A stretch of DNA of 64,000 nt from Cycas panzhihuaensis. Taxonomy: Eukaryota > Cycadophyta. Of this stretch, positions 1 to 10,239 are shown piece after piece. Every line of letters starts with the position of its first letter. Within the stretch, counting starts at the first letter, position 1. The stretch covers positions 140,623,741 to 140,687,740 of the forward strand of contig CM041465.1 of NCBI GenBank assembly GCA_023213395.1. The letters run 5' to 3'. The notes beneath the pieces are model-generated. The model saw nothing but the letters and a program-made list of their open reading frames with translations, searched no databases and was not told the origin of the DNA. A program made the position numbers and the translations under genes.

Positions 1-1374
1 GGGTGAAGGTATAGGAATCAATTATAAGGGTGTCACCTAACTTAAATGACACAACCTAGAGGTGTGAAAGACATAAACCCCATAGTTTAGTTTCATCATT
101 ATGACTACCTTTTCTAAAGCTAATATATAACCTCTTAAATGTCACACATGTTTTGATCATAATTGAGGTTACATTGGGCCCAAGTAATTGGATTATAAGC
201 ACTTAAATGATGTACACAATTGGGTTTGATTACATATTGTAGATGATCATGAAGTTGACACACAAGTTGCCCATGATGCTAAGAGGGCACTAATATCTAT
301 ACACAAGAATTTTTTTACATATTTTTTCTTAATTCTCTCTTTTTATTTATGGGGAGGGTGTTAGTCCATACGGTAGTTCAAATAAAGGTAGTAAACTTGA
401 CATCATTGAACAAACTTTCTAGATGATGCATCCCATTTTCCCTCATGCTTACTAAAGGACAAGTGACTACAATCATCACACAATCTTCATTAAGGTATAG
501 TGGATAGGATGAATAATAACTTTAGAGAGTATAGTTCTGATTATCTAAACCATGGGGTATTAAAATCCAAGAAAGTATAGGTGATAAATAGATTAAGATC
601 ATGCTCTTATGAGATAAGCTATGAGTGTTTATAGGATGTTCAATCAAAGTATCTCTGAGGGTCAAAGGAGATGGCCTTAACAACTAACTACCAAGGAGTA
701 GGAGGGCTACTACCAAAGGGGTTTGCTTTGAAACTAGGTACCTAGTGCACCAAAGGGGAGAAGGACAAGTTATGATCACTTGTATAACTAGAGTTCCACT
801 TACAAAGAGATAACGTATAGGTAGCAAAGGGTAGATAAGGAGACTATTTAATGCTTAACTATCTGGCTAATTAAGAGCTAAAAGACATTTTAATTATTGA
901 AAATGTAAAAAGAACTATCTACTAGCTAAAGGAAACAAGAAAAAGTAATAGTATTATGGATATATCTAGCTTATTTTGAAGTAAAAGGAGTTGTTTGGGT
1001 ATAATGGAATACCAAATGGAGATGTTGACTAGTTGTGTTGATAATTAAAGACCATCATGTTGAGCCAAGTAGGGAGTAGGTAAAAGATTGGAAGGCTTAA
1101 CCAAAGTAGGGAAAAGGGAAAGAAATAAGCATGTTTTTATTATTTTAAGATTTTATAGTGTTTTATTTTTTTAAGATAAAGATCTGTATATATTTAGTTT
1201 ATACTTGCTTTTGAAGTGGTGCTCCCTAAATATGAGTCTTGGAGGAAATATAAGTGTTTAACCTACCATAGTTTAGGATTATTAGTAAGGAGGTTTTTTC
1301 CAAACTATAGTTTAGGCTTATTACAAAATGTGGCCTAGGGTGGCTAGGTATAATACCTTCTTAGAAATTGAGAG
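1..1374. other. Flank beyond the 3' end of gypsy element G1; no gene seen
   Basis: No reading frame here resembles a known protein. It lies just past the C-terminal end of the minus-strand G1 pol, so by position it should hold the G1 3' untranslated region and perhaps its 3' LTR. I could not pair it with a matching LTR near 38.8-42 kb, so the LTR assignment is open. Confidence 0.4.
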
Positions 1375-2563
1375 TTGATTAGCTTTTAGAATTCAAGTCC
1401 ATTAAGAGGAGAGAGATGATAAGCCCCATTGTTTAAGTCTTTAATAACCAAGTAAGAGCCTGCTTACTTGGAGTTTATTTTTTGTTGTTTTTCTTGTAAA
1501 TATTTAAGCTTGAGTACATTGTCCCTTATATAAAACTTCCTTGGTCTTAATAATAATCATGAGTTACTTGGGCTTAATTCTTTAAGGCTAAGTTCTTTTC
1601 ATGTGCTTCAAAATAGGTCTTATCTATATTTTCAAGTTCTAATAGCCTTGCTTATCATAGCCATTCCTTATTGATGAAGTGTTTAAGTGAGACCCCAAGT
1701 GAAGAAATCTCTATTTCTAAAGGAAGCATAGCTTCAGTCCCATAGACTAGTAAGAGCAAGGTCATCCTAGGCATAATTCTAATGGAAGTGCAATAATCCC
1801 ATAAGGTATGAAAAAATTGAGTGTGCTAATAACGTTAGGAATCAACAACTATTTTAACCAAGATCTGTATCAAGGCTTTATTAAAGGCTTCGATTTGATC
1901 ATTTGCTTATGAGTGATAGTGGTATGATATTTTGTGTGTTGTATGAAACTTATCATAAATCTTATCAATATGAGAGTTATAAAATAAAGTCTCATTATTT
2001 ATAATGACCACACAAAGGGCACCAAATCTATAAATGATATATTGGAAGATAAAAGCAACAATCACCCTCCTAGTTATGATAGTCCAAGAATTGCTTTGCT
2101 CCATTTTGTGAAGCATTCAACTGTAATTAAGATAAACTTATGGCCCATAAAGTTTGTAGGATAAATTTGTCTAAGAAGGTCAAGGCCCTATTAACAAAAG
2201 GGCCATGGGAAGACGATTGACCTTTGTGAGGTCATTGGTTAATAAATTAGGGATGAGTGTCATTAGTATTACTTACACTTTTATATATTCAAATGTGAAT
2301 CTTTAAATGCAGTAGACCAATAATAGCCCCTTTAAAGGATGCATAATACTATGAACTAACCACTAAAGTAGCCTCCAAGGATATCTTCATGGCAATTAAT
2401 TAGGGCAACTTAAGGTTGAAACAGTGAAATACATTGTAATAAAAACCTGTTAAAGGAATGCTTATATAAGATATTATCTAAGAGGAGGTATTATTGAGAA
2501 GAGGACCTTACTCTTCTTCTCTTATTAGAATTAACATTAGGAGGATACAACTCCTCTGACAGG
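1375..2563 (-). pseudogene. Ty3/gypsy integrase and pol C-terminus (element G1)
   Basis: This decayed integrase inserted retroelement cDNA. Reading leftward from 2563, the frame gives the RNase H-integrase linker, a degenerate zinc-binding region near 2330, PWPF and GLDLL near 2200, the core around 2120-1900 (RFGALCVV, then an N where the second catalytic Asp is expected), AFNKAL near 1870, and the YGTEAMLPLEIEI block near 1700. The C-terminal NGAYHLSPLNGLEF block is near 1410. The same blocks occur in the same order in G2 at 56.5-57.6 kb, so the two belong to one family. Stops and shifts are frequent. It is the downstream half of a pol cut by E1: the frame resumes at 8491 when E1 and one 5-bp duplication are skipped. 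Confidence 0.85.
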
Positions 2564-2998
2564 TATTGGAGTTTATCGTCATCACTCCACTCCCACCTTT
2601 CCAATAAGGATTGTACACCTCATCAACCTCAATTTAAATATGTGATGCTGAACATGTCAAGGTAAGTTAAGGTAAGTTTAACTTTGATTTATGTTAAGTT
2701 GAGTTAGTTTCATTTGAGTTAAGTTAACATTATTTTATTATTATTTTAAATTCAGGGGTTGAGGAGTTTCCCTCCTCCCCCAAATTATAAATATTGAGGG
2801 GTGTGCAACCCTGGTGTCTTTAGACACCACCTCCTTATTGGAAAATTATATTAGTCTTCTCATAATGGCTTAAATATAATGCTTTCATGTGTTTATGCTA
2901 TCATGATACATTGATTTATTGATGATTTATGACTTGTATTGAGTTTTGGTTATTGGTATATGTTCTGCCCTGTTCTCTTGTATATATATTTTCTTACA
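2564..2998 (+). repeat. E1 5' LTR
   Basis: 435 bp, starting tattggag (the 3' copy has the expected tgttggag) and ending ttcttaca directly before the PBS. It matches the LTRs at 8051-8485, 17134-17549 and 21579-21999 at roughly 90% or better by eye. It contains a tandem aaggtaagtt pair at 2659-2678. Confidence 0.92.
2786..2793 (+). promoter_or_regulatory. TATA box of the E1/E2 LTR family
   Basis: The TATAAATA motif is conserved in all four LTR copies (also near 8272, 17346 and 21797), in the context caaattataaatatt after a CT-rich stretch. Transcription would be expected about 30 bp downstream, near 2820, placing R-U5 in the last 180 bp of the LTR. Promoter activity is inferred from position and conservation. 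Confidence 0.6.
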
Positions 2999-3176
2999 TT
3001 TGGTATCAGAGCATTTGGGCCTATATTCTTTTTCCTACATTTGGTATAAGAGCATTTTGGCCTACATTCTTTTTCCTACATTTGGTATCAGAGCATTTGG
3101 GCCTACATTCTTTTTCCTACATTTGGTATCAGAGCATTTTGGCCTACATTCTTTTTCCTACATTTGGTATCAAAGC
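2999..3176 (+). repeat. 41-bp tandem array of LTR end plus primer-binding site
   Basis: Four full units of 41 bp (2999-3039, 3040-3080, 3081-3121, 3122-3162) and a partial fifth (3163-3176). Each unit starts tttggtatcagagc, the initiator tRNA-Met PBS with its leading tt, and ends ttcctaca, a copy of the LTR 3' terminus. Units differ by only a few bases. The normal single arrangement is seen in E2 at 17542-17563. Because 41 is not a multiple of three, the array creates repetitive spurious reading frames. Confidence 0.93.
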
Positions 3177-4290
3177 AAGATTTTGGGTCATTGCATCTCC
3201 ATTGGTGAAGTTTTTTTAAGAAGAGCAACAAGATTTACTAGTATTCTATGGCAAATTTTCTTACAAGCATGAAATATTAGCTATATTTATTTTCTGAAAA
3301 AATTTAGTAAGTTTTATATATTATTTCAGCAGATTTTGATTATTATTGAGCTATATTTCTGGTTTAACAAATATTTCTTAGATTTATTTTTAGATTTGTG
3401 CAAATCTACATAGGATTTCGACAACAAGCCATATTAGCTCAAGTTTTTTCTCAGATTTGAGCCATATTTCTTTAGTTCTACACATTTTATCTTATATTTC
3501 ATTATTATTTTAGTAGCAAGTTATATATATTCAAGTTTTTTCTTATATTTGAGTTATTTTTTCAGATCTACTACATTTCACTTCAGATCTGCTACATAGT
3601 CTACAGATCTGCTTATTTTAGCAGTTATTTGACCACTTCTCTGGTATACTTATTTAGATCTGTAATATTTAGCTATAGATCTGCTATACTCACGTCAGAT
3701 TTGTAATATTTAGCTTAAATTCTATAATATTTTCTCAAGTTTTCTTTAAATCTGTTATATTCTCTTTTAGATCTATATTTTTTCATCATATATTTGATGA
3801 TATTTTTTCAAGTTTATTACATATCTACAATTATTTTGCATATTCAGTCTTCTGGATCTACAGATCTGCCTATATTCGACTTGTGAGGAAGAAGGTTTAT
3901 CTATTGGAAGCTTTTGAAGCCTATTTTCAGCTACAAATCTTTTATACTTGGGCACCTTCAGAGCCAAGTTGGGGTTAATATTCTACTCAGCATTCTGAAA
4001 TAGTGTTGCAAATCAGCTTACCAGGTTCTTTGAGAGTTTTTTTTTTAATATAAACATATATTTCATGTATTTGATGCACTTTCATGGATACACTTAGCAA
4101 TCTGGTTATTTTCCTATATATATTTACAAATCTGGCTATTTTCGTGGATATATTTCTAAAAAAATCTAGCTTATTTGATATATGCTGAATACAGATTCTG
4201 TTGAAAGGCCTGCACTTATATAGATCTAGTTTTAGTGCTATTCACCCTAGTTTCTTCAGTGTTTTTTTCATCTTTTTTAGCAACTTTATT
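3177..4290 (+). other. E1 leader with degenerate AGATCTG-type repeats
   Basis: AT-rich, non-coding. From about 3330 to 3880 a loose motif built on cagatctgctacat or agatctgtaatattt recurs about ten times at irregular 20-45-bp spacing. E2 has no obvious counterpart, so this part is specific to E1. Confidence 0.55.
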
Positions 4291-4342
4291 CTTTACCAAC
4301 AACAGATTAAATACAAAATAGAAATAAAGAATAAATCTTAGC

Positions 4343-5185
4343 CTAAAAAATGCCACTATCTTGCATTTCTAGAAGTAGCTTTAAAGCCATATTACAATCA
4401 TAAAAAATCCATGTATTAAAGCAGAGGGACGTATGGTGGATTGGTCCCTCCTCTGTTACTGATATTTGACAAAGACAAAGACTGGTTCTTGTCAGAAGGA
4501 GACTTTTGTTTTGTACAATAAGAGAGCCAAGGACTAAGTTGTCTTCAGAAACACTGTTCACATAGTTTCTCCTTGCATCTTCTTCTTGTGCAATAGTTAA
4601 GAAAGAAGAAAAATTACTATTTTTTTCTTGCCTGGCAACAACACTCTCTTGTTCATGTGCTTCAGATTCAGCTTGAATCCATGATAAGCACCACTCCACA
4701 TGCCCTGCAGTTGATAGCACAAAGCCATGTAATTCTACTTCAATATCTCTCAATAGTTTATATGCTCCATTCATAGTCTTCCTTTCCAACTGGCATGCAA
4801 GTTGTAAAAACTAGTGCCTTACTAGTTGTTTAACCAAGTGGGATATAAAATTCTTCTTCTGTGTAATGTAGTATTCTTGCCATAATGTAAGTGTTCTAAA
4901 GTTGAGCAATCTCCCAACAAAGTACACCATATATGTATATAATCATTTTACTTGCAACATATTCCTCTGGTTCTTGTAAACAAGATACGACTCTCCATTC
5001 CTTCAGTCAAATTTTGAAATGTACGGAGCGTTGAAAAGCAGAGGTTCACAACTAGGCAGCACTGCATCACGCTGAACAAACCCTTCTTCATTTCTCCAAT
5101 ACACTGTAGAATGCATACACAGTTTATTTTGAGGTACAATACATTCTAGATAGATATACATGGTAAACCACACTCTTGGATGCAT
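4343..5185 (-). pseudogene. Unrecognised exon-like cargo downstream of the PPR fragment in E1
   Basis: A minus-strand frame of 148 codons (4789-4343) begins MERKTMNGAYKLLRDIEVEL and is free of stops. Two short overlapping minus-strand frames lie at 5185-4948. I do not recognise any of them. They follow the THA8-like PPR fragment on the same strand and lie before the shared backbone, so they may be 3' exons, retained introns or 3' UTR of the same captured gene, or a second captured gene. Base composition is richer than the surrounding leader, which fits a host-gene source. Confidence 0.4.
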
Positions 5186-5234
5186 TTTTCATTAAAAAAA
5201 TAAAAAAACGAAACAAGGAAAATCAATTTTTGAA

Positions 5235-5810
5235 AGGGAGCAATTCTTGGAAATCCTATTTCACTTTGTTTCTTAATAGAGGATAAGGTAGAAGACCCTT
5301 TATAATTACTCTGTAAGGCAATTCCAATGGTGGATCAGGAGACTGCCTCATTTCTTCATAAATATTCATTGCCTCTAAGGGAGACTCATGCTCTAGGAAT
5401 GCTCGTATAATATCAGCAAACATATGTTGATCTAAGTGTATGTTCTTTGCCTTCATATCCTCCCAGACTCGCATTGCATCTTATCTCTTTTCATTCCTTG
5501 CCAACATAATAAGCATATCCCTGTAGAAGAACGTGTCTGATCTGTACCAAATCTCTTGGTGAACAGCATCAAAATCTTAAGTGCGAGAAAGACCTCATCC
5601 TGTTGTTGGAACTCTGCAAGCACAATAAGAAGATCAGACTTCAACAGTCTAGCCACATTGGTTTTCATGAAATTCTCCATGTGTTTTTTATCTCTGTCTC
5701 CCTCGGATGATCGTCTCTACGGTAATGTATACACAGGTGTCGATGCATGATAGATAGTTGCAGAATCCACGTGACAGGCGTGTCAAGAGCGGCGGCGGCG
5801 GTAGCAGCAT
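5235..5810 (-). pseudogene. Captured THA8-like short PPR gene fragment (cargo of E1)
   Basis: PPR proteins of this short class bind RNA in plastids or mitochondria. Reading leftward from a possible ATG at 5810: a basic, Pro/Leu-rich start (MLLPPPPLLTRLSRGF) resembling an organelle transit peptide, then MENFMKTNVARLLKSDLLIV from 5680, QQQDEVFLALKI, a frame change near 5573, EIWYRSDTFFYRDMLIMLAR, an in-frame stop near 5482, then MRVWEDM, QHMFADIIRAFLEHESPLEA, MNIYEEMRQSPDPPLELPYR and GLLPYPLLRNKVK to about 5256. This order resembles the plant THA8/THA8-like family, recalled from memory and not searched. With a shift and stops it is dead. It lies antisense to E1, and its right edge abuts AT-rich E1 backbone at about 5812. 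Confidence 0.8.
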
Positions 5811-5815
5811 CGTGC

Positions 5816-7329
5816 CTAATTTTTTCAAAATCTTTCTCATAATTTTATTTTATAAAAGTTCAAAAAGATTTAATTAAAATCTATATTATTTTAAATCTAA
5901 TTTTATAACCCTAGCTTTCTCATCTTCTTACGCCTTGGTTACAAGACATCTTCACGTGACCGTAGCCTATCATTAAGGGGGCTAACAAAAGGTTTAAATA
6001 TTTTTTTCTTTTTATTTTTTTTTATTTTTTATTTTACATAGGGTTATTGGCATTTTTTTAACCATAACTCCTCACTGGAGCATCAGTTTCTGATGAAACC
6101 ACTTTAATTAGATCCGAAATTTTCTATAGATCAATTTTGGCTAGTCATATGACCAATTTGGTGTTGATTTGACCCCTTTTAAGTCGATTTAAAGTCAATT
6201 AGTTATTTTTTTAGTATTTTTTTAACTTTTTATAAAATCACTTTTTGAACTGATTGTATTTTATTACCGGGAAACTATTTTCTATTAGGATTTATTCTAC
6301 ATTAATCTACGTTTAACAAACTTCATTACCCATATTTTATTTTATTTTTTAGAATTTATTTTGACCATTATTTTAATCATTGAAATTGACATTTTAGTGG
6401 TCTTTAGCATTTTTTTAACATTTTTACATAAAGGTACTTGTTACTATTTTTACTGTAACTTTTCTGTTTGACATCCAAATTTGGTTCCATTAGTTTCTTT
6501 GGGAATATGATGCATTCCCCTTCAAACTGACATAGTTATTCAATGTTTTAAGGTGTTTTTCCTTATTTTTAAATCCATTAAATTCAAACTACTTAATAGC
6601 CTCAATCTGTCATTTTTCGCATATTTTCATATAAAAATTTTCAACCAAAAATATATTTAATAGTTTTCTAAAATATATATGATTATTTTTCAATACTTTC
6701 TAAAGTTTTATTAGTATTTTTATACAAGTTTGAGCCCTAGCTCCTGTTAGGCCTCAAAACAAGGCCTATTTCCTTTGGATCATCAAAACTTGACTTATAG
6801 GAACCCATTTTCAAAATGGTTAATTCTGTTGGATTTATATTTTATTTATCTTCATGCTAGTGAAGTTTCACCTTATTCTGACATCATTTAGTATACTTTT
6901 GAAGCAATCAAACTTGAGGTTGTTATTTAACCCTTCTTTTAAAAAGCTTCTTCATACATATATTTCAAAGTAAAATATACACATATTTCAAATTTTTCAG
7001 CAAAATATACATATATTTTAGTTTTTTTAGCATTATATATTATCATCAAGGCTAAGGATTTATTGCATTGAGAATTTACATTTATTCATTTGAAAAAAAT
7101 CTAAAAGTTAAGGTCTTATTTTTTATTTGTATCGTTAAAAGAATATTGGTATATGATTTCAAAGTTACTTCTATATTCATTATTTCCTTATTGCATTTAG
7201 TTCATTTATCTTCAAAAGGCATTACATTTCTTTTGAAAAGTATATTTGACATCATACAAGTTTAAACACTTATTTACTTTATTTGATTTACTAAAAGCAT
7301 ACTTTATATATTCTAAAGTTTTTTATAAC
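5816..7329 (+). other. E1 backbone shared with E2 (non-coding)
   Basis: AT-rich sequence without a credible ORF. From about 5945 it matches E2 from about 19465, beginning at a gtgacc block and continuing through ggttattggcat, cataactcctca and catatgaccaatttggt to the Gag-like start codons. Similarity by eye is around 80%, and the lengths from there to the 3' LTR are nearly equal (about 2.0 kb). It is probably a long untranslated leader of the Gag-like ORF. Confidence 0.75.
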
Positions 7330-7836
7330 ATGGCACAATTATCTATATTTGATGGGCAAAATTTTTCAGAATAACACAAGGTTATGAAAAATATTTTTAT
7401 TGCACATGATTTATGAAAATATTTGCAAGATGACTATGATGTTAGTGTTAAGGAAAACATTAGAAAGGATAATAAAGCATTAAGATTATTATTTTGCACT
7501 ATGAATGATGATGTTTTTTTAAAGGTTTCTGAATTAACAACTTCTAAATCAGTTTGGAATGTATTGATTTCTACTTATAGGGGAGATGTCCTCCATGTAT
7601 TTGATGATATTTTTGTTGAGCATGTAAGACAGGTGACAGAACAGGTGGATCATGATGACAAAACTAATGAATATTCAGATCAAATGAGGGACCAACTTGC
7701 TACACAGGGATTTGATCCTCCATTTGAAGGGGAGAATGAAAATGAATCATATGACATGTTGAAGAATGAATTTGATATGACAAAAAAGGAATCTTATGAT
7801 ATGACAGTTATTGACAGTATACAAGTTCAAATTTAA
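7330..7836 (+). pseudogene. Gag-like ORF of E1 (copia-type)
   Basis: A 168-codon frame from MAQLSIFDGQNF to a TAA at 7836, with two internal stops near codons 15 and 28. The first part (HKVMKNIFIAHDL, then LLFCTMNDDVFLKVSELTTS and VWNVLISTY) follows the pattern of plant copia Gag N-terminal domains (DUF4219/UBN2 type), where a Trp is expected at the first stop. The C-terminal third is acidic (DDKTNE, ATQGFDPPFEGENENE) and replaces the usual zinc knuckle and pol. E2 has the same ORF at 20829-21350. About 210 bp separate it from the polypurine tract. Confidence 0.75.
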
Positions 7837-8050
7837 ATTTTTCTCAATGTTCCAATTGACAAAGTCAAAGTTACATCTATACATATATACTTGAATCAAA
7901 CATAATCTACTTATAGTTTCTTTGCATCATTCCTTGATAAAGAGATATATTTTGCAAGAAGGTTGAAGTATATTGATAAAGATCAAGATTAGAATTTTAA
8001 AGTTTTTTTCAAGTACAAGTTCCATTTCATGATAACATTAAGTGGGAGAA

Positions 8051-8485
8051 TGTTGGAGTTAATCATCATCACTCCACTCCCACCTTTCCAACTAGGATTG
8101 TACACCTCATCAACCTCAATTTAGACATGTGATGCTCATCATGTTGAGGTAAGTTAAGGTAAGTTTAACTTTGATTTATGTTAAGTTGAGTTAGTTTCAT
8201 TTGAGTTAAGTTAATATTATTTTATTATTATTTTAAATTTAGGGGTTGAGGAGGTTTCCTCCTCCTCCAAATTATAAATATTGAGGGGTGTGCAACCCTA
8301 GTGTCTTTAAATACGGCCTCCTTATTGGAAATTTGTATTACTCTTCTCACAATAGCTTGAATATAATGCTTTCATGTGTTTATACTACCATGCTACATTG
8401 ATCTATTGATGATTTATAACTTGTATTGAGTTTTGGTTATTGGTATATGTTCTACCCTGTTCTCCTGCATATATATTTTCCTATA
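8051..8485 (+). repeat. E1 3' LTR
   Basis: 435 bp beginning tgttggagtt right after the polypurine tract and ending ttcctata (CA changed to TA). It is followed by agagg, the right-hand target duplication. Confidence 0.92.
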
Positions 8486-8490
8486 AGAGG

Positions 8491-8900
8491 TAAGCTTCAA
8501 TGTCTTTATACTTGTTTGGGTTAATGGGAACAATGCCAAATTGAAGGATATGTTCATCTAGGAGTGAGTCGTTGATAGTAATAGAATCATGATTAAGAAG
8601 TGGTGCTAAAGTAAGCTACTCAATAATGACCATTTCATTTTTTCACTTCTAATTAAGTATTTACAAGTCAAATTATTATAATAATAGAGCCCATCTACCA
8701 GCTCGTCTGGTAAGGTCAATCTTGATGAGGAGAAGGCAGGCTGGTTTAGACTATACAATCATAATGGTAGTATTACTGAATAGATAATATGGTATATTTT
8801 TTTATGGCATAGACCAAAGCCAAATACTCTTTTTTTTATATAGAGTAATTAAGATCTATAACCATCAAAGTATAAATAATAAAGTAAATTACTCACTCTC
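8491..8900 (-). pseudogene. G1 RNase H end and connection region
   Basis: Minus-strand gypsy pol. From 8900 leftward the frame gives YYLYFDGYR, KKEYLALVYAI (the RNase H block that usually reads EK.CLALVYA), then the RWALLL connection block near 8690, and on toward 8491 into the frame that continues at 2563. It is separated from the first part of RNase H by the solo LTR at 8906-9437; the block joins correctly when that insert and one TTACA copy are removed. Several stops are present. Confidence 0.75.
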
Positions 8901-8905
8901 TTACA

Positions 8906-9437
8906 TGTCGAGAATAGAAGGTCCAACCCTCTAACAGCCACCAAGATCTATTACTTTCTTACAACTAGTTACAGAAATGGAAACATAAAATTACATGCAA
9001 GTTCTAAAATCAAAGATTATACAGTAACAAGACAATGAAAGCCAAACATCACATGTGCACCTAATATAACATGGTAAAACCCTAGCAGTGTGCTAGGGAA
9101 ACATCCACACAGGAAAGGTATCGATCTTTATTGTTGCAGAATAGAGAAACAGTACATCACAGATACAGAGTGCTCTCTGGAACAACAATCATCCACCGCC
9201 CTCTCTACAGTATATTGCATAACATTACAACATAATAAGAAAAAGACCTAAAACGGGCTACATGAGAGGACATCCAAGACCTAAATCTCAACCGTAGAAT
9301 CTAGGGTATTTGTATTGAACGACCTTGCTTCTCTTTACACTTTGATAAGATTTACATGGTCAATTTTTTCGGGGGGGAAACCGCGCCGAAAACATGCCAT
9401 AATTTTAGGCCTATAATTGTTGTCACAATACCCAACA
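8906..9437 (-). mobile_element. Solo LTR A (532 bp) inside G1 RNase H
   Basis: Bounded by TG...CA ends (tgtcgaga... and ...cccaaca) and flanked on both sides by a perfect 5-bp duplication ttaca (8901-8905, 9438-9442). No internal region or PBS follows. A second LTR of the same family is at 12899-13542; shared blocks include agccaccaagatctatt and aacatggtaaaaccctag. AATAAAGAT on the minus strand suggests minus orientation. A solo LTR normally results from LTR-LTR recombination. Confidence 0.85.
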
Positions 9438-9442
9438 TTACA

Positions 9443-9914
9443 AACTCATCTTCTTAGGCTAACATGGCACTAAGAGATTCCTTGATATAAGAAGTATATA
9501 AAATGAATGGTTTGTTGAAACATGGTAGGGAAAGTATGAGAATTAAGTTCAAGGAATATTTAAATTTAATAAAAAAATCTTAGGTAGTTAGGGTCTATTT
9601 AATAGAAGCACCTTTCTTAAGAAGGTTGATTAAGGGTTTAACATTAAGAGAAAAATCAACAAGAAATCAATGTAGAAAGCCTAATCTGTCTAGGAAGGAC
9701 TTGACTTATTTTTGGGTATGAGGTGGAGTCATTTAAAGGATAGCTATAACTTTGTTAAGATCAACCTTGATACCATATTTGGATATGATGTTGTTGAGAA
9801 TTTTTGTAGAGGTTACTATAAATATGCACTTATTGGGATTTAAGCAAAGTTAATATTTTTAGCATCGTTTAAAGATAGTTCTAATCTCATAGATATTATT
9901 TTCTTGACAATGTG
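9443..9914 (-). pseudogene. G1 reverse transcriptase end and start of RNase H
   Basis: From 9914 leftward the frame gives QENNIYEIRTIFKRC, CLNPNKCIF, YGIKVDLNKV (the block after the RT active site), then the linker to RNase H, and SLSAMLA followed by EDEF at about 9470-9445, matching the RNase H start usually written GAMLAQEDE. The RT active-site half is 24 kb away at 34314 because E5 is inserted between. Aligning codon by codon with the uninterrupted G2 copy near 55550 confirms the join. Confidence 0.8.
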
Positions 9915-9919
9915 ATAGG

Positions 9920-10227
9920 CGTTGGGTGTAATACCTAATTACATAATTACTCTCATATAATCTCTCTCTATATTATGTGTATTTTATATTTGAGGTTGTG
10001 GGCTATATAAAGATGTGTACCACCTCTAGATTGACCAATGAGGTTCTCTCGCTAAAAGTGAGCTTGTACTATAAGTATGTATACTATCATTCTTTTTAGT
10101 TTAAATTTTGGCTAATACTCCATATCTGTGTTCATTTGTTATACATATTTTATCTTATTTATTCTTCATTATTATATCTTTAACTCATTGTTATCCTTTG
10201 TATGTATTGTAGTTTCAATTTTTAACA
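9920..10227 (+). repeat. E5 5' LTR
   Basis: About 308 bp, from cgttgggtgtaatacc (T of TG apparently changed to C) to tttttaaca. TATA box tatataaag at 10004-10012. It matches 33981-34275 along its length (taatacctaattacataatta, cacctctagattgaccaa). Confidence 0.85.
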
Positions 10228-10239
10228 TGGTATCAGAGC
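10228..10239 (+). other. E5 primer-binding site
   Basis: tggtatcagagc immediately after the LTR terminus: a perfect 12-base complement of the 3' end of plant initiator tRNA-Met, the standard copia primer. Confidence 0.85.

Larger units (their letters stand above)
2564..8485 (+). mobile_element. E1: non-autonomous copia-type LTR element carrying a PPR gene fragment
   Basis: A complete 5.9-kb element: 5' LTR 2564-2998, initiator-Met PBS (amplified), leader, antisense host gene cargo of about 4290-5812, a backbone shared with E2, a small Gag-like ORF (7330-7836), polypurine tract (agtgggagaa, 8041-8050) and 3' LTR 8051-8485. Both LTRs are 435 bp. Flanks acagg (2559-2563) and agagg (8486-8490) are a 5-bp target duplication with one change. 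It sits inside the minus-strand gypsy pol of G1, whose frame resumes exactly across it. No protease, integrase or RT is present, so mobilisation would need a partner element. The architecture fits gag-only terminal-repeat elements (TR-GAG type). Confidence 0.9.

Noticed and set aside
2929-3272. Two overlapping frames of 96 and 108 codons with repeated aromatic peptides (FSYIWYQSI, FFFLHLVSEH)
   Set aside because: They are the 41-bp PBS array read in different frames; the repeat peptides change register with each unit.
10228-10239. tRNA-like matches at copia PBS sites
   Set aside because: Only the 12-base primer complement is present; no tRNA gene was found in the window.
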